Origin: Caulobacteraceae bacterium
GTDB lineage: Bacteria; Pseudomonadota; Alphaproteobacteria; Caulobacterales; Caulobacteraceae
DNA length: 64,000 nucleotides
Direction: 5' to 3'
Assembly (NCBI GenBank): GCA_947475415.1
Contig: CANJLH010000018.1
Span: forward strand, 1 to 64,000
Positions 36,711 through 44,896 of this stretch are shown here, in pieces (position 1 is the stretch's first letter; each line of letters starts with the position of its first letter). The position numbers were made by a program, and so were the translations under genes. The notes under the pieces were generated by a model. That model had not been told where the DNA came from, ran no database searches, and saw nothing but the letters and a program-made list of their open reading frames with translations.

Positions 36711-36804
36711 AGTGCGACAACTGTACGAGTAGCCGATAGGAACGCCCGTCACGCTTTAGCCGTTCGCGGCCAGCGGTGCGAATTCAAATCCAGGGAGGCG
36801 GACC

Positions 36805-37929
36805 ATGGCGTTTCGGGTCACGGAGTTGGTGGGGGCTGAGTTCCCGTTGTTCGGGTTCAGCCATTGCCGCGATGTGGTGGCGGCGGTCAGCCGGGCGGGC
36901 GGATTTGGGGTGCTGGGCGCGTCCGGCCATTCCCCGGAGGCGCTGGAACATGAGCTGGCCTGGATCGACGCCCATGTGGACGGCAAGCCCTATGGCGTCG
37001 ATGTCCTGATCCCGGAACACCAGGCGGTGGCGGCGGGGACCAGCACCGCCGATATCGCGGCGATGGTGCCGCTGGAACACCGCGCCTTCGTGGCGGGCCT
37101 GCTCAATGACGCCGGAATCGGCGCCGACGAAGATCAGCTGACCCGCTCCAACCGTACGCCGGGGACGATGGCTGGCGATGCGCTGATGGACGTGGCCTTC
37201 CGCCATCCGATCCGGCTGATCGCCAACGCCCTGGGTATCGCGCCGGCGTCGATGATCGAGCGGGGACGGCGGCACGGTGTGCCGGTGGCCGCGCTGGTGG
37301 GCGCCAAGGAACATGCGCTCAGGCAGGTCAATGCGGGCGTCGACCTGCTCGTCGCCCAGGGCACGGAGGCCGGAGGACATTGCGGCGAAGTCTCCACCCT
37401 GGTGCTGGTTCCCGAGGTGATCCGGGCGATCCGCCCGATCCGCGACGTGCCAGTTCTTGCCGCGGGCGGGATCATGACCGGGGCGCAGATGGCGGGCATG
37501 ATGGCCATGGGGGCGGCCGGGGTCTGGACCGGCTCGGTCTGGCTGGCGACGTCGGAATCGGAGACCAGCGAGATTTTCAAGGAAAAGCTGGTGGCGGCGT
37601 CCTCGCGGGGCACGGTGCGTTCAGCCTATCGCACAGGCAAGCCCAGCCGCCAGCTGCGCTCTGCCTGGCACGACGCCTGGGAGGCGGCGGGCGCGCCCGG
37701 CAGCCTGCCGATGCCGTTGATGGGGATGATCAGCGAGCCGGCCATGGGCCTGATCGAAAAGGCCGCGGCGAACGGAAACCCCCAGGCGCGCGAGCTGGTG
37801 ACCTATTTCGTCGGCCAGGGGGTGGGGCTGATCGAGGGCGTGAAATCCGCCACCACCGTGGTGCAGGAATTCAAGGAGGACTTCGCGGCCGCGGCTGGGG
37901 ATTTCTTCGCCGCCATTGAAACCACGTGA
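36805..37929 (+). CDS. nitronate monooxygenase family protein
   Basis: A 374-residue FMN-binding TIM-barrel enzyme of the nitronate monooxygenase/2-nitropropane dioxygenase family. FGFSHCRDVVAAVSRAGGFGVLGA at the N-terminus is the usual opening strand pair, GTEAGGHCGEVS is the central phosphate and active-site segment (residues about 190-201), and AAGGIMTGAQMA and GAAGVWTGS bind FMN. The ATG follows AGGGAGG. Many members act on enoyl-CoA or other substrates, so nitronate oxidation is not assured. The stop overlaps the possible GTG start of the next gene. Confidence 0.85.
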   Translation: MAFRVTELVGAEFPLFGFSHCRDVVAAVSRAGGFGVLGASGHSPEALEHELAWIDAHVDGKPYGVDVLIPEHQAVAAGTSTADIAAMVPLEHRAFVAGLLNDAGIGADEDQLTRSNRTPGTMAGDALMDVAFRHPIRLIANALGIAPASMIERGRRHGVPVAALVGAKEHALRQVNAGVDLLVAQGTEAGGHCGEVSTLVLVPEVIRAIRPIRDVPVLAAGGIMTGAQMAGMMAMGAAGVWTGSVWLATSESETSEIFKEKLVAASSRGTVRSAYRTGKPSRQLRSAWHDAWEAAGAPGSLPMPLMGMISEPAMGLIEKAAANGNPQARELVTYFVGQGVGLIEGVKSATTVVQEFKEDFAAAAGDFFAAIETT

Positions 37930-39140
37930 GGCCGCCGCCCATGCCCAGGGCCGAACCCTTTCGGATCGCTTTTTCGGATGGGGCGTTGAGCGATCTTCGC
38001 GAGCGCCTGGCGCGCACCCGTTTCGCGCCCGATCATCACAATGAGGATTGGCGCTACGGCGTGCCCACCTCCGAGCTTCGCAACTGGGTCGAGGCCTGGC
38101 TGCGTTTCGACTGGCGGGCGGCCGAGGGGCGGATCAACCGGTTTGAGCACTACAGGGTGGAGATCGACGGGACGCTGATCCACTTCCTGCACCGTCGGGG
38201 CCGCGGCCCGCGACCAGCGCCGCTGATTTTGACGCACGGCTGGCCGTGGACGTTCTGGGATTGGCATGCGGTGATCGATCCGCTTGCGGATCCCGCGGCG
38301 CACGGGGGCGACGCCGCCGACGCCTTTGATGTCATTGTTCCCTCGCTACCGGGGTTCGGATTTTCGACGCCGCTAACGGCCACCGACATGACCGCCACGC
38401 GGACGGCGGGGCTGTGGGTCAAGCTGATGTGCGACGTGCTGGGCTACGACCGCTTCGCCGCCGCCGGGGGCGACATGGGCAATATCATCACCGCCCAACT
38501 GGGCCACGCCCATGCGGACAGGCTGTTCGGCATCCACCTGTTGGGCGCGATACCGCTGGCCCCGGCAAAGCCGATACCGCCGGGGCCGCAGGGACCTTGG
38601 ACCTGGGACTGGGGGTTCGATCGGCCGGCGAGCCCACCTGCCGATCCGGTGCTGGCCGCGTCGCCCACATCGCCGCCCACCACGCCCAGTTCGCACCGGG
38701 TGGTTCATACCACGGAGCCCCAGACCCTGGCGGCGGCGCTGCATGACTCGCCGGCCGGGATGATGGCTTGGCTACTCAAGGCGCGCCGGCACTGGAGCGA
38801 CAGCCGCGGCGATGTCCGCAACGCGTTCTCCGAGGAATTCCTGCTCACGACCTTTTCGCTCTACTGGCTGACGGAAAGCCTGGCGACATCGGTGCGCGCC
38901 TATCGCGCCGGGGCAGACCATCCGTGGCGGCCTTCCCACGACCGATGGCCTGTGGTGGAGACCCCGACGGGGATCACCTTCTTCGAGTACGACCAGACCA
39001 GCCGCTCGCGGTTCTGGGCGGCCGACTATTACAATCTGATCCGAACTTCCTATCAGCCGCGCGGCGGGCATTTCTCCCCCGCCGAGGTTCCGCAGACGGT
39101 GGTGGCGGAGATCCGGGAGACGTTTCGAAGATTGCGTTGA
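37926..39140 (+). CDS. epoxide hydrolase family alpha/beta hydrolase
   Basis: A protein of about 404 residues with the N-terminal lid of microsomal/juvenile-hormone-type epoxide hydrolases (PFRIAFSDGALSDLRERLARTRFAP-type segment at its start) and an alpha/beta hydrolase core. HGWPWTFWDW is the oxyanion hole, and GGDMGN carries the nucleophilic Asp; the base is probably the His in RGGHFSP near the C-terminus. Start is either GTG 37926, overlapping the upstream stop as GTGA, or ATG 37941. It would open an epoxide made by a monooxygenase, which suits the P450 genes 4 kb away. Confidence 0.86.
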   Translation: MRPPPMPRAEPFRIAFSDGALSDLRERLARTRFAPDHHNEDWRYGVPTSELRNWVEAWLRFDWRAAEGRINRFEHYRVEIDGTLIHFLHRRGRGPRPAPLILTHGWPWTFWDWHAVIDPLADPAAHGGDAADAFDVIVPSLPGFGFSTPLTATDMTATRTAGLWVKLMCDVLGYDRFAAAGGDMGNIITAQLGHAHADRLFGIHLLGAIPLAPAKPIPPGPQGPWTWDWGFDRPASPPADPVLAASPTSPPTTPSSHRVVHTTEPQTLAAALHDSPAGMMAWLLKARRHWSDSRGDVRNAFSEEFLLTTFSLYWLTESLATSVRAYRAGADHPWRPSHDRWPVVETPTGITFFEYDQTSRSRFWAADYYNLIRTSYQPRGGHFSPAEVPQTVVAEIRETFRRLR

Positions 39141-39210
39141 CGGCGCGGTACGCCGCTATGATAGGCGCTCGACACCGGCGCGCAGATGGGCGCGCCGAAG
39201 GGGGTAGCCG

Positions 39211-40260
39211 ATGATCACCGCAGACACGCCATTCACGCCCGAAGATGATGGCTACCACCAGCTCTCGGACGATCCGTATGAGACAGAAACCAACTGGTGG
39301 TCATTCAATATTCCGGATCGCAAGATCGGCTGTTGGATCCACACACCCTACTATCCCAACCGCAAGACGGTGACCTGGCGGATCTTCGTGTGGGACGACC
39401 AGGGGATCAGCCCCTCGCAACTCGCCTACTACAAAAAGGTCGAAGAGGCGCCGATGCCGCCCAATCCGGATCTGCGCGACATCACTTTCCCAAACGGCGG
39501 CTACAGCCTGAAGATGCTGGAGCCATTGATGAAGTACCACCTTACCTATTCCGATCCGGACCGGAATTTCGCCCTGGATTTCACCCATACCGGCGCCCAC
39601 GCCCCGCACCGGTTCCCGCCGGGCAATCCGCCGTTCATGCAGACCCCGCACCTGGACCAGCTCGGTCATGTCGAGGGGGTGCTCACCCTGCGCGGTGAGA
39701 AGATCCCGATCGATTCCTGGAGCGTGCGCGACCGCACCTGGGGACCCCGCGGCGGGCCCTACACCGCCAGCAAGAAGACCTATGCCAACAACGCCGAGCG
39801 GGTGCGCCATCCCGGCGGTCCGATCTGGCGGCAGATCGAGCGGGAACGGGGGCGCGGACGCATCCAGTACATTTTCGGGCATGCGGACGGCGACACCGGC
39901 TTCCTGGGCTTTGTTCGCGTTCAGGACGGCGACGCAGCGGGCTGGGCGCCGATGAACGCCGGCTACATCATCCGCGACGGTGTCTACGCCCAGCTGGATG
40001 AGACCAAGAGCCGGATGCTGAACTTCCGCGATCCCAACACCGGCTGGAGTCAGCACATGCAGGTGGTGGCGGTGGACGCCAAGGGCCGCACGATGCAGGC
40101 TGAAGGCTTTGCGGTGAGCCGGATGAGCGAAAGCGGCTATGGCACCAACAGCCTGATGCGCTGGGAATTCGACGGAAAGATCGGCTGGGGCGAAGACCAG
40201 GACGTGTGGATGGGGCCCCACTTCCTGCGCATGCTCGACGCCCTGCGCGCGTCACGCTGA
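39211..40260 (+). CDS. DUF7064/DUF7065-type protein of unknown function
   Basis: A 349-residue cytoplasmic protein with no signal peptide, rich in Trp and His. Notable segments are NWWSFNIPDRKIGCW near residue 28, FTHTGAHAPHRFPPGNPPF around 130 and DSWSVRDRTWGPRGG near 170; the last resembles a motif in AttH/CrtC-like proteins. It lies 12 bp upstream of an APH-type phosphotransferase, an arrangement seen in other hydrophobic-compound degraders. It is a distant relative of the gene at 25545-26588 judged by layout. Function unknown. Confidence 0.65.
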   Translation: MITADTPFTPEDDGYHQLSDDPYETETNWWSFNIPDRKIGCWIHTPYYPNRKTVTWRIFVWDDQGISPSQLAYYKKVEEAPMPPNPDLRDITFPNGGYSLKMLEPLMKYHLTYSDPDRNFALDFTHTGAHAPHRFPPGNPPFMQTPHLDQLGHVEGVLTLRGEKIPIDSWSVRDRTWGPRGGPYTASKKTYANNAERVRHPGGPIWRQIERERGRGRIQYIFGHADGDTGFLGFVRVQDGDAAGWAPMNAGYIIRDGVYAQLDETKSRMLNFRDPNTGWSQHMQVVAVDAKGRTMQAEGFAVSRMSESGYGTNSLMRWEFDGKIGWGEDQDVWMGPHFLRMLDALRASR

Positions 40261-40272
40261 GAGGTCCGCGCC

Positions 40273-41694
40273 ATGGCTGAGATTCCCGTCGATATCGTCA
40301 AGTGGATCGAACAGGTTGTCGATGGCCGGTTCGTCGGCAGCCGGCATGTGGCCGCTGGCGGCCGCGACGGCTACTTTGTCGACGTCGAGCGCAGCGGCGA
40401 GCCGCTGGCGCTCTTCCTGCAACTGGGCCGCCAGGGCGCGGGCTTCGACACCTCCACCGTGAATGTCGAGAAGGAGGCTGAGGTGCTGCGGGCGCTGGCG
40501 CCTTCGGGCGTTCCGGTTGCGAAGGTCTGGGGGGTGCACGGCGCCAAGCAGGCCCTGCTGGTTGGACGCCTGGCGGGCCGGGTGTGGATGCATCCGCCGG
40601 ATACGGCCGAAGAGCAGCTCAGCGTCGCCCGGGACTTCATCCGCCACCTGGCAACCTGGCACCGGCTCGACCCGAGGGAGCTGAACCTCCCGAGCTACGG
40701 CCCGGTGCTGAGCTCGCGCGAACACCAGCGGCTGAACCTGGAGCACATGAACCGTCAGGCGCGGGCGGAGGGCGGCGAAATCGAACCGTTGCTCCGCATC
40801 TCGCTGGACTTCCTGGAGCGGAAACTGCCGGACTACGAGGGCCCCACGGTGCTGCTGCAGGGAGATACCGGCCCCGGCAACTTGATGTTCGAGAACGGTA
40901 AGGTCACCGGCGTTGTCGACTGGGAGCTGGCGCATTTCGGCGATCCCATGGACGACATCGCCTGGGTCACCTGGCGCACCACCCAGCACAATTTCACCCA
41001 TCTGCCGGGTCGATTGAAGGAATATGAGGCGCTGTCGGGCCATGCGCTTGATGACGCGCGCATCCAGTACTACCGGGTCAACGCCTGTGTGCGCCTGGCC
41101 TGCGCCGGCAGCGGGCCCTGGGGCGGGTTCGGCGTCACCAACATGGGCGCACAAAGGCCGCGTCCGGCGCAGACGGCGGCGCCCACCGACGCCGATTTCG
41201 ACCGCTCGGCCGACGGCAGCACCTTTGTTTTCACGATACTGCACAGGCGCATGCGACTGGAGGCGCTGATGGCGGTGATGGGCCTGGAGTCTGGCCCGCC
41301 GCAGGAGGATCTGGCGCAGGCGCCGCCGAAGGAATACGGCCAGATGTACGAAGACATGCTGGCCCGGCTTCAGGTCGCCGTGAAGCGCACTGGGGACAAG
41401 ATGGCCTCGAATGTCATGAAGGGCGTGGCCAGGTCTCTGAAGTACCTGAAGGAGGCCGACCGCAACGGCGCCTGGTTCGATCAGATGGAGATCGAGGATA
41501 TCGGCGCGCTGCTGGGCCGAAAGCCCGCCACGGTCGTTGAGGGCCGACAGGCGCTCTACGCCGCCGCCACGGCGCGCAAGGTCAGCGACGAGGACTATGT
41601 GGGCTATCATTGGCGCCGCTTCCTGCGCGACGAGCAGGTGATGCGCGCGGCGGCGGGCTCGGTCTATGGGCGGGGTTGGGCCCCGTTTGCCTGA
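40273..41694 (+). CDS. APH-type phosphotransferase family protein
   Basis: A 473-residue aminoglycoside-phosphotransferase/ACAD10-11-type kinase. The catalytic loop is QGDTGPGN (residues 196-203), with Gln in place of the usual His before Gly-Asp, and the metal-binding Asp216 is in VVDWELAHFGDP. HLATWHRLDP is another family motif. After about residue 350 a C-terminal helical extension is present. Relatives phosphorylate small hydroxylated metabolites (for example hydroxy-acyl groups before CoA-dependent degradation) rather than antibiotics. It follows the DUF7064/7065-type gene by 12 bp and converges on the P450 operon. Confidence 0.83.
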   Translation: MAEIPVDIVKWIEQVVDGRFVGSRHVAAGGRDGYFVDVERSGEPLALFLQLGRQGAGFDTSTVNVEKEAEVLRALAPSGVPVAKVWGVHGAKQALLVGRLAGRVWMHPPDTAEEQLSVARDFIRHLATWHRLDPRELNLPSYGPVLSSREHQRLNLEHMNRQARAEGGEIEPLLRISLDFLERKLPDYEGPTVLLQGDTGPGNLMFENGKVTGVVDWELAHFGDPMDDIAWVTWRTTQHNFTHLPGRLKEYEALSGHALDDARIQYYRVNACVRLACAGSGPWGGFGVTNMGAQRPRPAQTAAPTDADFDRSADGSTFVFTILHRRMRLEALMAVMGLESGPPQEDLAQAPPKEYGQMYEDMLARLQVAVKRTGDKMASNVMKGVARSLKYLKEADRNGAWFDQMEIEDIGALLGRKPATVVEGRQALYAAATARKVSDEDYVGYHWRRFLRDEQVMRAAAGSVYGRGWAPFA

Positions 41695-41709
41695 GAGCGG
41701 GGATCTGCT

Positions 41710-43452
41710 TCAGTTCGCCCGCGGCGCGCGCACCAACTTGCCGGGCCGTGCGCCGGTGAGCGTGTCGCGCTCAACGACGACCTCTCCGGCGACGAGGGTG
41801 GCCAGGTATCCGTTCGCCAATTGCAGCAGGCGCTTGCCCCCGCCTGGAAGGTCCTGGACCAGCTTCGGCTGGCCGCAAGCGAGGCTTGGGTAGTCGATCA
41901 CATTCAGGTCGGCGCGCTTGCCGACGCGGACGCACCCCCGGTCCTGCAGTCCGAAATGCGCCGCCTGGCGGCCCGTCATCTTGGCGACCACCTGTTCGAG
42001 GGGAAGGCGCGCGCCGGCCTGGCGGTCCCGCGCCCAGAACTCCAGGCAGAAGCTCGAATAGGCGGAGTCGCAGATCATCGCCGAATGGGCGCCGGCGTCG
42101 CCGAAGCTGACGATGGCGTTGGGCAGCATCAGCCGCTCTCTCACCCCCTCCAGCGCTTGGGCGTCGAAGTTGAAGAAGGGATAGTAGAGCAGGCCCTCCC
42201 CATCCTGGGCGATGAGGGCGTCATAGAAGACCTCCATCACCGAACGGCCGGTTCTCTCTGAGGTGGCGAGCACGGAGGCGGAAGGTTTGGGCTCGTAGTC
42301 GGGCCGAGCGTCGCACACGAACAGGCGAGCGGCGTCATTCGGCATGGCGGAGATATGCCGGAAATCTAAGTCATCCTGCAGCGGGACGGGGGATTCCCTA
42401 AGGATCTGAGCTCGCACGGCGGGATCGCGCATCCGCGCCGCGCGTTCACCTGGGGAAAGGCAACGTAGTGGCTGGAAGCTGGGATGACGGGCGAAGGGGT
42501 GGATGGTCAGCCCCAATCCGATCATCATCCCTATGGCGCGGGCCGAAACTTCGCGGATCAGGTGTGTTCCGTTGGCTTCGATTTCACTGAGCGCCGCGTC
42601 GATGGCGCGCCATCCCCCGGTCAGCCGGGGCCATTCGTGCAGGGCCACGGAGATGGCGCCCGGCCGTCGGCGAACGACGCCCTCGAGCAGGGCCAGATCG
42701 CGCCCTGCGGCGTCGCTGCCCAGGTGTTGATGAAAGTCGGTGGCGAACTGAAACGCACGGCCTGGCGTGGCGCGGACCGTGTCCGCCAGGGCGAGAACTT
42801 CGGCGTCCGGCGCATCGTAGTCCGGCGTCATCCGGCCGCTGGCCATGTGGTGGCTGAAAATCCGGCCGCTGGAGACGCCGAGCGCGCCGGCCTCAAGCGC
42901 CCCTCGCACAACAGCCTGCACGGCGGCGATGTCATCGGCGGAAACCGCGCCGCCATCAAGCGCTCGGCGGCCAAGGGCGAACAGCCGCGCCGTCCCGTGC
43001 GAGACATAGGCGCCGATATCAATGGCGCGCGGCGTTTCCTCAAGGACCGACAAATAGTCCCCGAAGGTCTCCCAACGCCAGGTCATGGCCGCGTTGAGGA
43101 CTTCCACCGGGATATCCTCGACGCCCGCTAGCAGGTCGATCAGCACTTCCTCGTCGCCCGGCCGGCACGGGGCGCAGCCAACCCCGCAATTGCCCATGAT
43201 CGCAGTGGTCACGCCGTTACGTGAAGACGCGAGCAGTTCCGGATCCCACGTCGCCTGGGCGTCGTAATGGGTGTGCATGTCGATGAAGCCCGGGGTGACC
43301 AGGGCTCCGTCGGCGTTGATCGAGCGGCGCGCCGGGGTGGTCACCGTTCCGACTTCGGTGATCATCCCGTCGCGGATGCCGATGTCCGCCGAGTATGGGA
43401 GCGCGCCGGTTCCATCGACGATCAAGCCGTCGGTGATCTTGGCGTCGAGCAT
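41710..43452 (-). CDS. N-acyl-D-amino-acid deacylase family amidohydrolase
   Basis: A 580-residue amidohydrolase, the last gene of the minus-strand P450 operon. HTHYD at residues 60-64 and the bridging Cys in GNCG at 87-90 make the binuclear-type metal site, and SFGDAGAHSAMI near residue 470 holds the catalytic aspartate. It begins 29 bp after the second P450. The paralogue at 44893-46644 sits in the same position after the first P450. The family is named for D-aminoacylase, but pairing with P450s suggests an N-acyl, lactam or hydantoin-like bond in a larger molecule as substrate. Confidence 0.88.
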   Translation of the reverse strand: MLDAKITDGLIVDGTGALPYSADIGIRDGMITEVGTVTTPARRSINADGALVTPGFIDMHTHYDAQATWDPELLASSRNGVTTAIMGNCGVGCAPCRPGDEEVLIDLLAGVEDIPVEVLNAAMTWRWETFGDYLSVLEETPRAIDIGAYVSHGTARLFALGRRALDGGAVSADDIAAVQAVVRGALEAGALGVSSGRIFSHHMASGRMTPDYDAPDAEVLALADTVRATPGRAFQFATDFHQHLGSDAAGRDLALLEGVVRRRPGAISVALHEWPRLTGGWRAIDAALSEIEANGTHLIREVSARAIGMMIGLGLTIHPFARHPSFQPLRCLSPGERAARMRDPAVRAQILRESPVPLQDDLDFRHISAMPNDAARLFVCDARPDYEPKPSASVLATSERTGRSVMEVFYDALIAQDGEGLLYYPFFNFDAQALEGVRERLMLPNAIVSFGDAGAHSAMICDSAYSSFCLEFWARDRQAGARLPLEQVVAKMTGRQAAHFGLQDRGCVRVGKRADLNVIDYPSLACGQPKLVQDLPGGGKRLLQLANGYLATLVAGEVVVERDTLTGARPGKLVRAPRAN

Positions 43453-43481
43453 GCATCTTCCCCGATTTTCGTCTGCCGACC

Positions 43482-44699
43482 TCAGTCCCAGCGGATCGGC
43501 AGTGTGTCCACGACAAAGACGCCGCCGCCCTTATATTTCACCGGGCGGGTTTCATCGGTCCGGAAAACCGGCGCGCGGCCCACCCATTCCTCAACGGCGA
43601 TGGTCAATTCGCGGCGCGCCAGGTGCATGCCGAGACAAAAATGCGGGCCAACGCCGAATGCCATGTGCCGCACCGCGCGGCGGTCCATGTCTACGCCGGT
43701 CGATCCCTGAGAGTCCTCCGGATCAATACTGCCCAATGCGGTGGGGATGGCGATCCAGTCGCCGGTGCGGATCGCGACCCCGCTCACCTCGGTATCGCAC
43801 GTCGCGACCCGGTGGATGACCACCACGGAATTGGCCCTAAGCAGTTCCTCGACGAAGCGCGATGCGAGCGCTGGTTCAGTCCTCAGCCGCGCCTGAACCT
43901 CAGGGTGCTCGGCGAGATAGTGGAATTGGAAACCCATGGATGAGGCCACAGTGTCCAGGCCGCCCGTGAAAAGCATGAAGCAGATCCCGAGGATCTGGTC
44001 GTCGCTCAGCTTAACGCCATTCACCTCGGCGAGGATCGCACGGCTGAACAGGTCATCGGCCGGCTTCCTGCGCCGTTCCGCCAGCACGGCGCGCAGGTAG
44101 TCGGCGACGCCGGAAATCGCCGCGGCGCGCTCGTTCATGTTTGGCGCGTGGATGATGCCGTGCTCCCATTGCAGGAACATCGGCGCATGGTCTTGAGGCA
44201 GGCCCATCAGATCGACGAAGATGCTGACCGGAAAGCGCAAGGCGAAGGCGTTCATGAATTCGCAGCCGCCGTTATCAATCAGACCCGTGATCAGACTGAC
44301 GGCCCGCTCGCGGATCTGGTCGGACATCGCCGCCACCGCCGGCGGTCCCAGCCAGGCGCCTACCAGTTTGCGGAAGTTGTGAAGGTCCGGCGGGTCCAGC
44401 TCGCCAGGGATCATGTCCCAGGATTCGCCGATGACGGCGGCCATCCTGAATTGGCCCTTGTTCGAGAACAGCTCAGGGTGGGCGGTGACGTAGCGAATGT
44501 CTTCGGCCCGAGTCAGGACCCAGCTTCCGCCATGGCGAGGATTGATGGTGTTCCAGAATATGCGCGGCCCGTCGTGAAGGCCGGACAGCGCCCGCATCGG
44601 GTCGGCCAGAATGGCCGGATCGTCATAGAAACTGAAACTGCGCACCAGGTCCGGCGGCACATGGGCGGGAGCGGTCCCGGCCGTTGCGGAGATGGACAT
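43482..44699 (-). CDS. cytochrome P450
   Basis: Soluble class I P450 monooxygenase, 405 residues. The heme thiolate is Cys355 in FGVGPHFCLG, the I-helix oxygen-activation motif is FTGGLDTV, and the K-helix ExxR is in EELLRANS. The N-terminal APAHVP is typical of alphaproteobacterial CYP101-like enzymes. It starts 5 bp after the ferredoxin stop, which strongly suggests that this small ferredoxin feeds it electrons. No ferredoxin reductase is in the operon. Substrate unknown. Confidence 0.92.
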   Translation of the reverse strand: MSISATAGTAPAHVPPDLVRSFSFYDDPAILADPMRALSGLHDGPRIFWNTINPRHGGSWVLTRAEDIRYVTAHPELFSNKGQFRMAAVIGESWDMIPGELDPPDLHNFRKLVGAWLGPPAVAAMSDQIRERAVSLITGLIDNGGCEFMNAFALRFPVSIFVDLMGLPQDHAPMFLQWEHGIIHAPNMNERAAAISGVADYLRAVLAERRRKPADDLFSRAILAEVNGVKLSDDQILGICFMLFTGGLDTVASSMGFQFHYLAEHPEVQARLRTEPALASRFVEELLRANSVVVIHRVATCDTEVSGVAIRTGDWIAIPTALGSIDPEDSQGSTGVDMDRRAVRHMAFGVGPHFCLGMHLARRELTIAVEEWVGRAPVFRTDETRPVKYKGGGVFVVDTLPIRWD

Positions 44700-44704
44700 T
44701 GGCC

Positions 44705-44896
44705 TCAGGGCTCCAGGGCTATGGCGCGTTCAGGGCAGACCTCAACACCGATCCGGGCCTCCTCCTCGAGTTCCGGCGGTATGGTGCGGCCGTTGACGGC
44801 GCAATGACCCTCGGCATCCAGGGTGTAGACCCGAGCGGCCTCAACCGCGCAGCGGCCATGGCCCTGGCAGCGGGCGGCGTCCACCTTGACGATCAT
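44705..44896 (-). CDS. 3Fe-4S-type ferredoxin (P450 redox partner)
   Basis: A 63-residue electron carrier. Cluster ligands are Cys10, Cys16 and Cys54 in CQGHGRC and EVCPERAI; His13 occupies the place of the second Cys of a 4Fe-4S motif, the pattern of P450-associated single-cluster ferredoxins. Its ATG overlaps the stop of the upstream amidohydrolase (44893-44896), and the second P450 follows within 5 bp. A single ferredoxin lies between two P450s, so it could serve both. Confidence 0.9.
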   Translation of the reverse strand: MIVKVDAARCQGHGRCAVEAARVYTLDAEGHCAVNGRTIPPELEEEARIGVEVCPERAIALEP

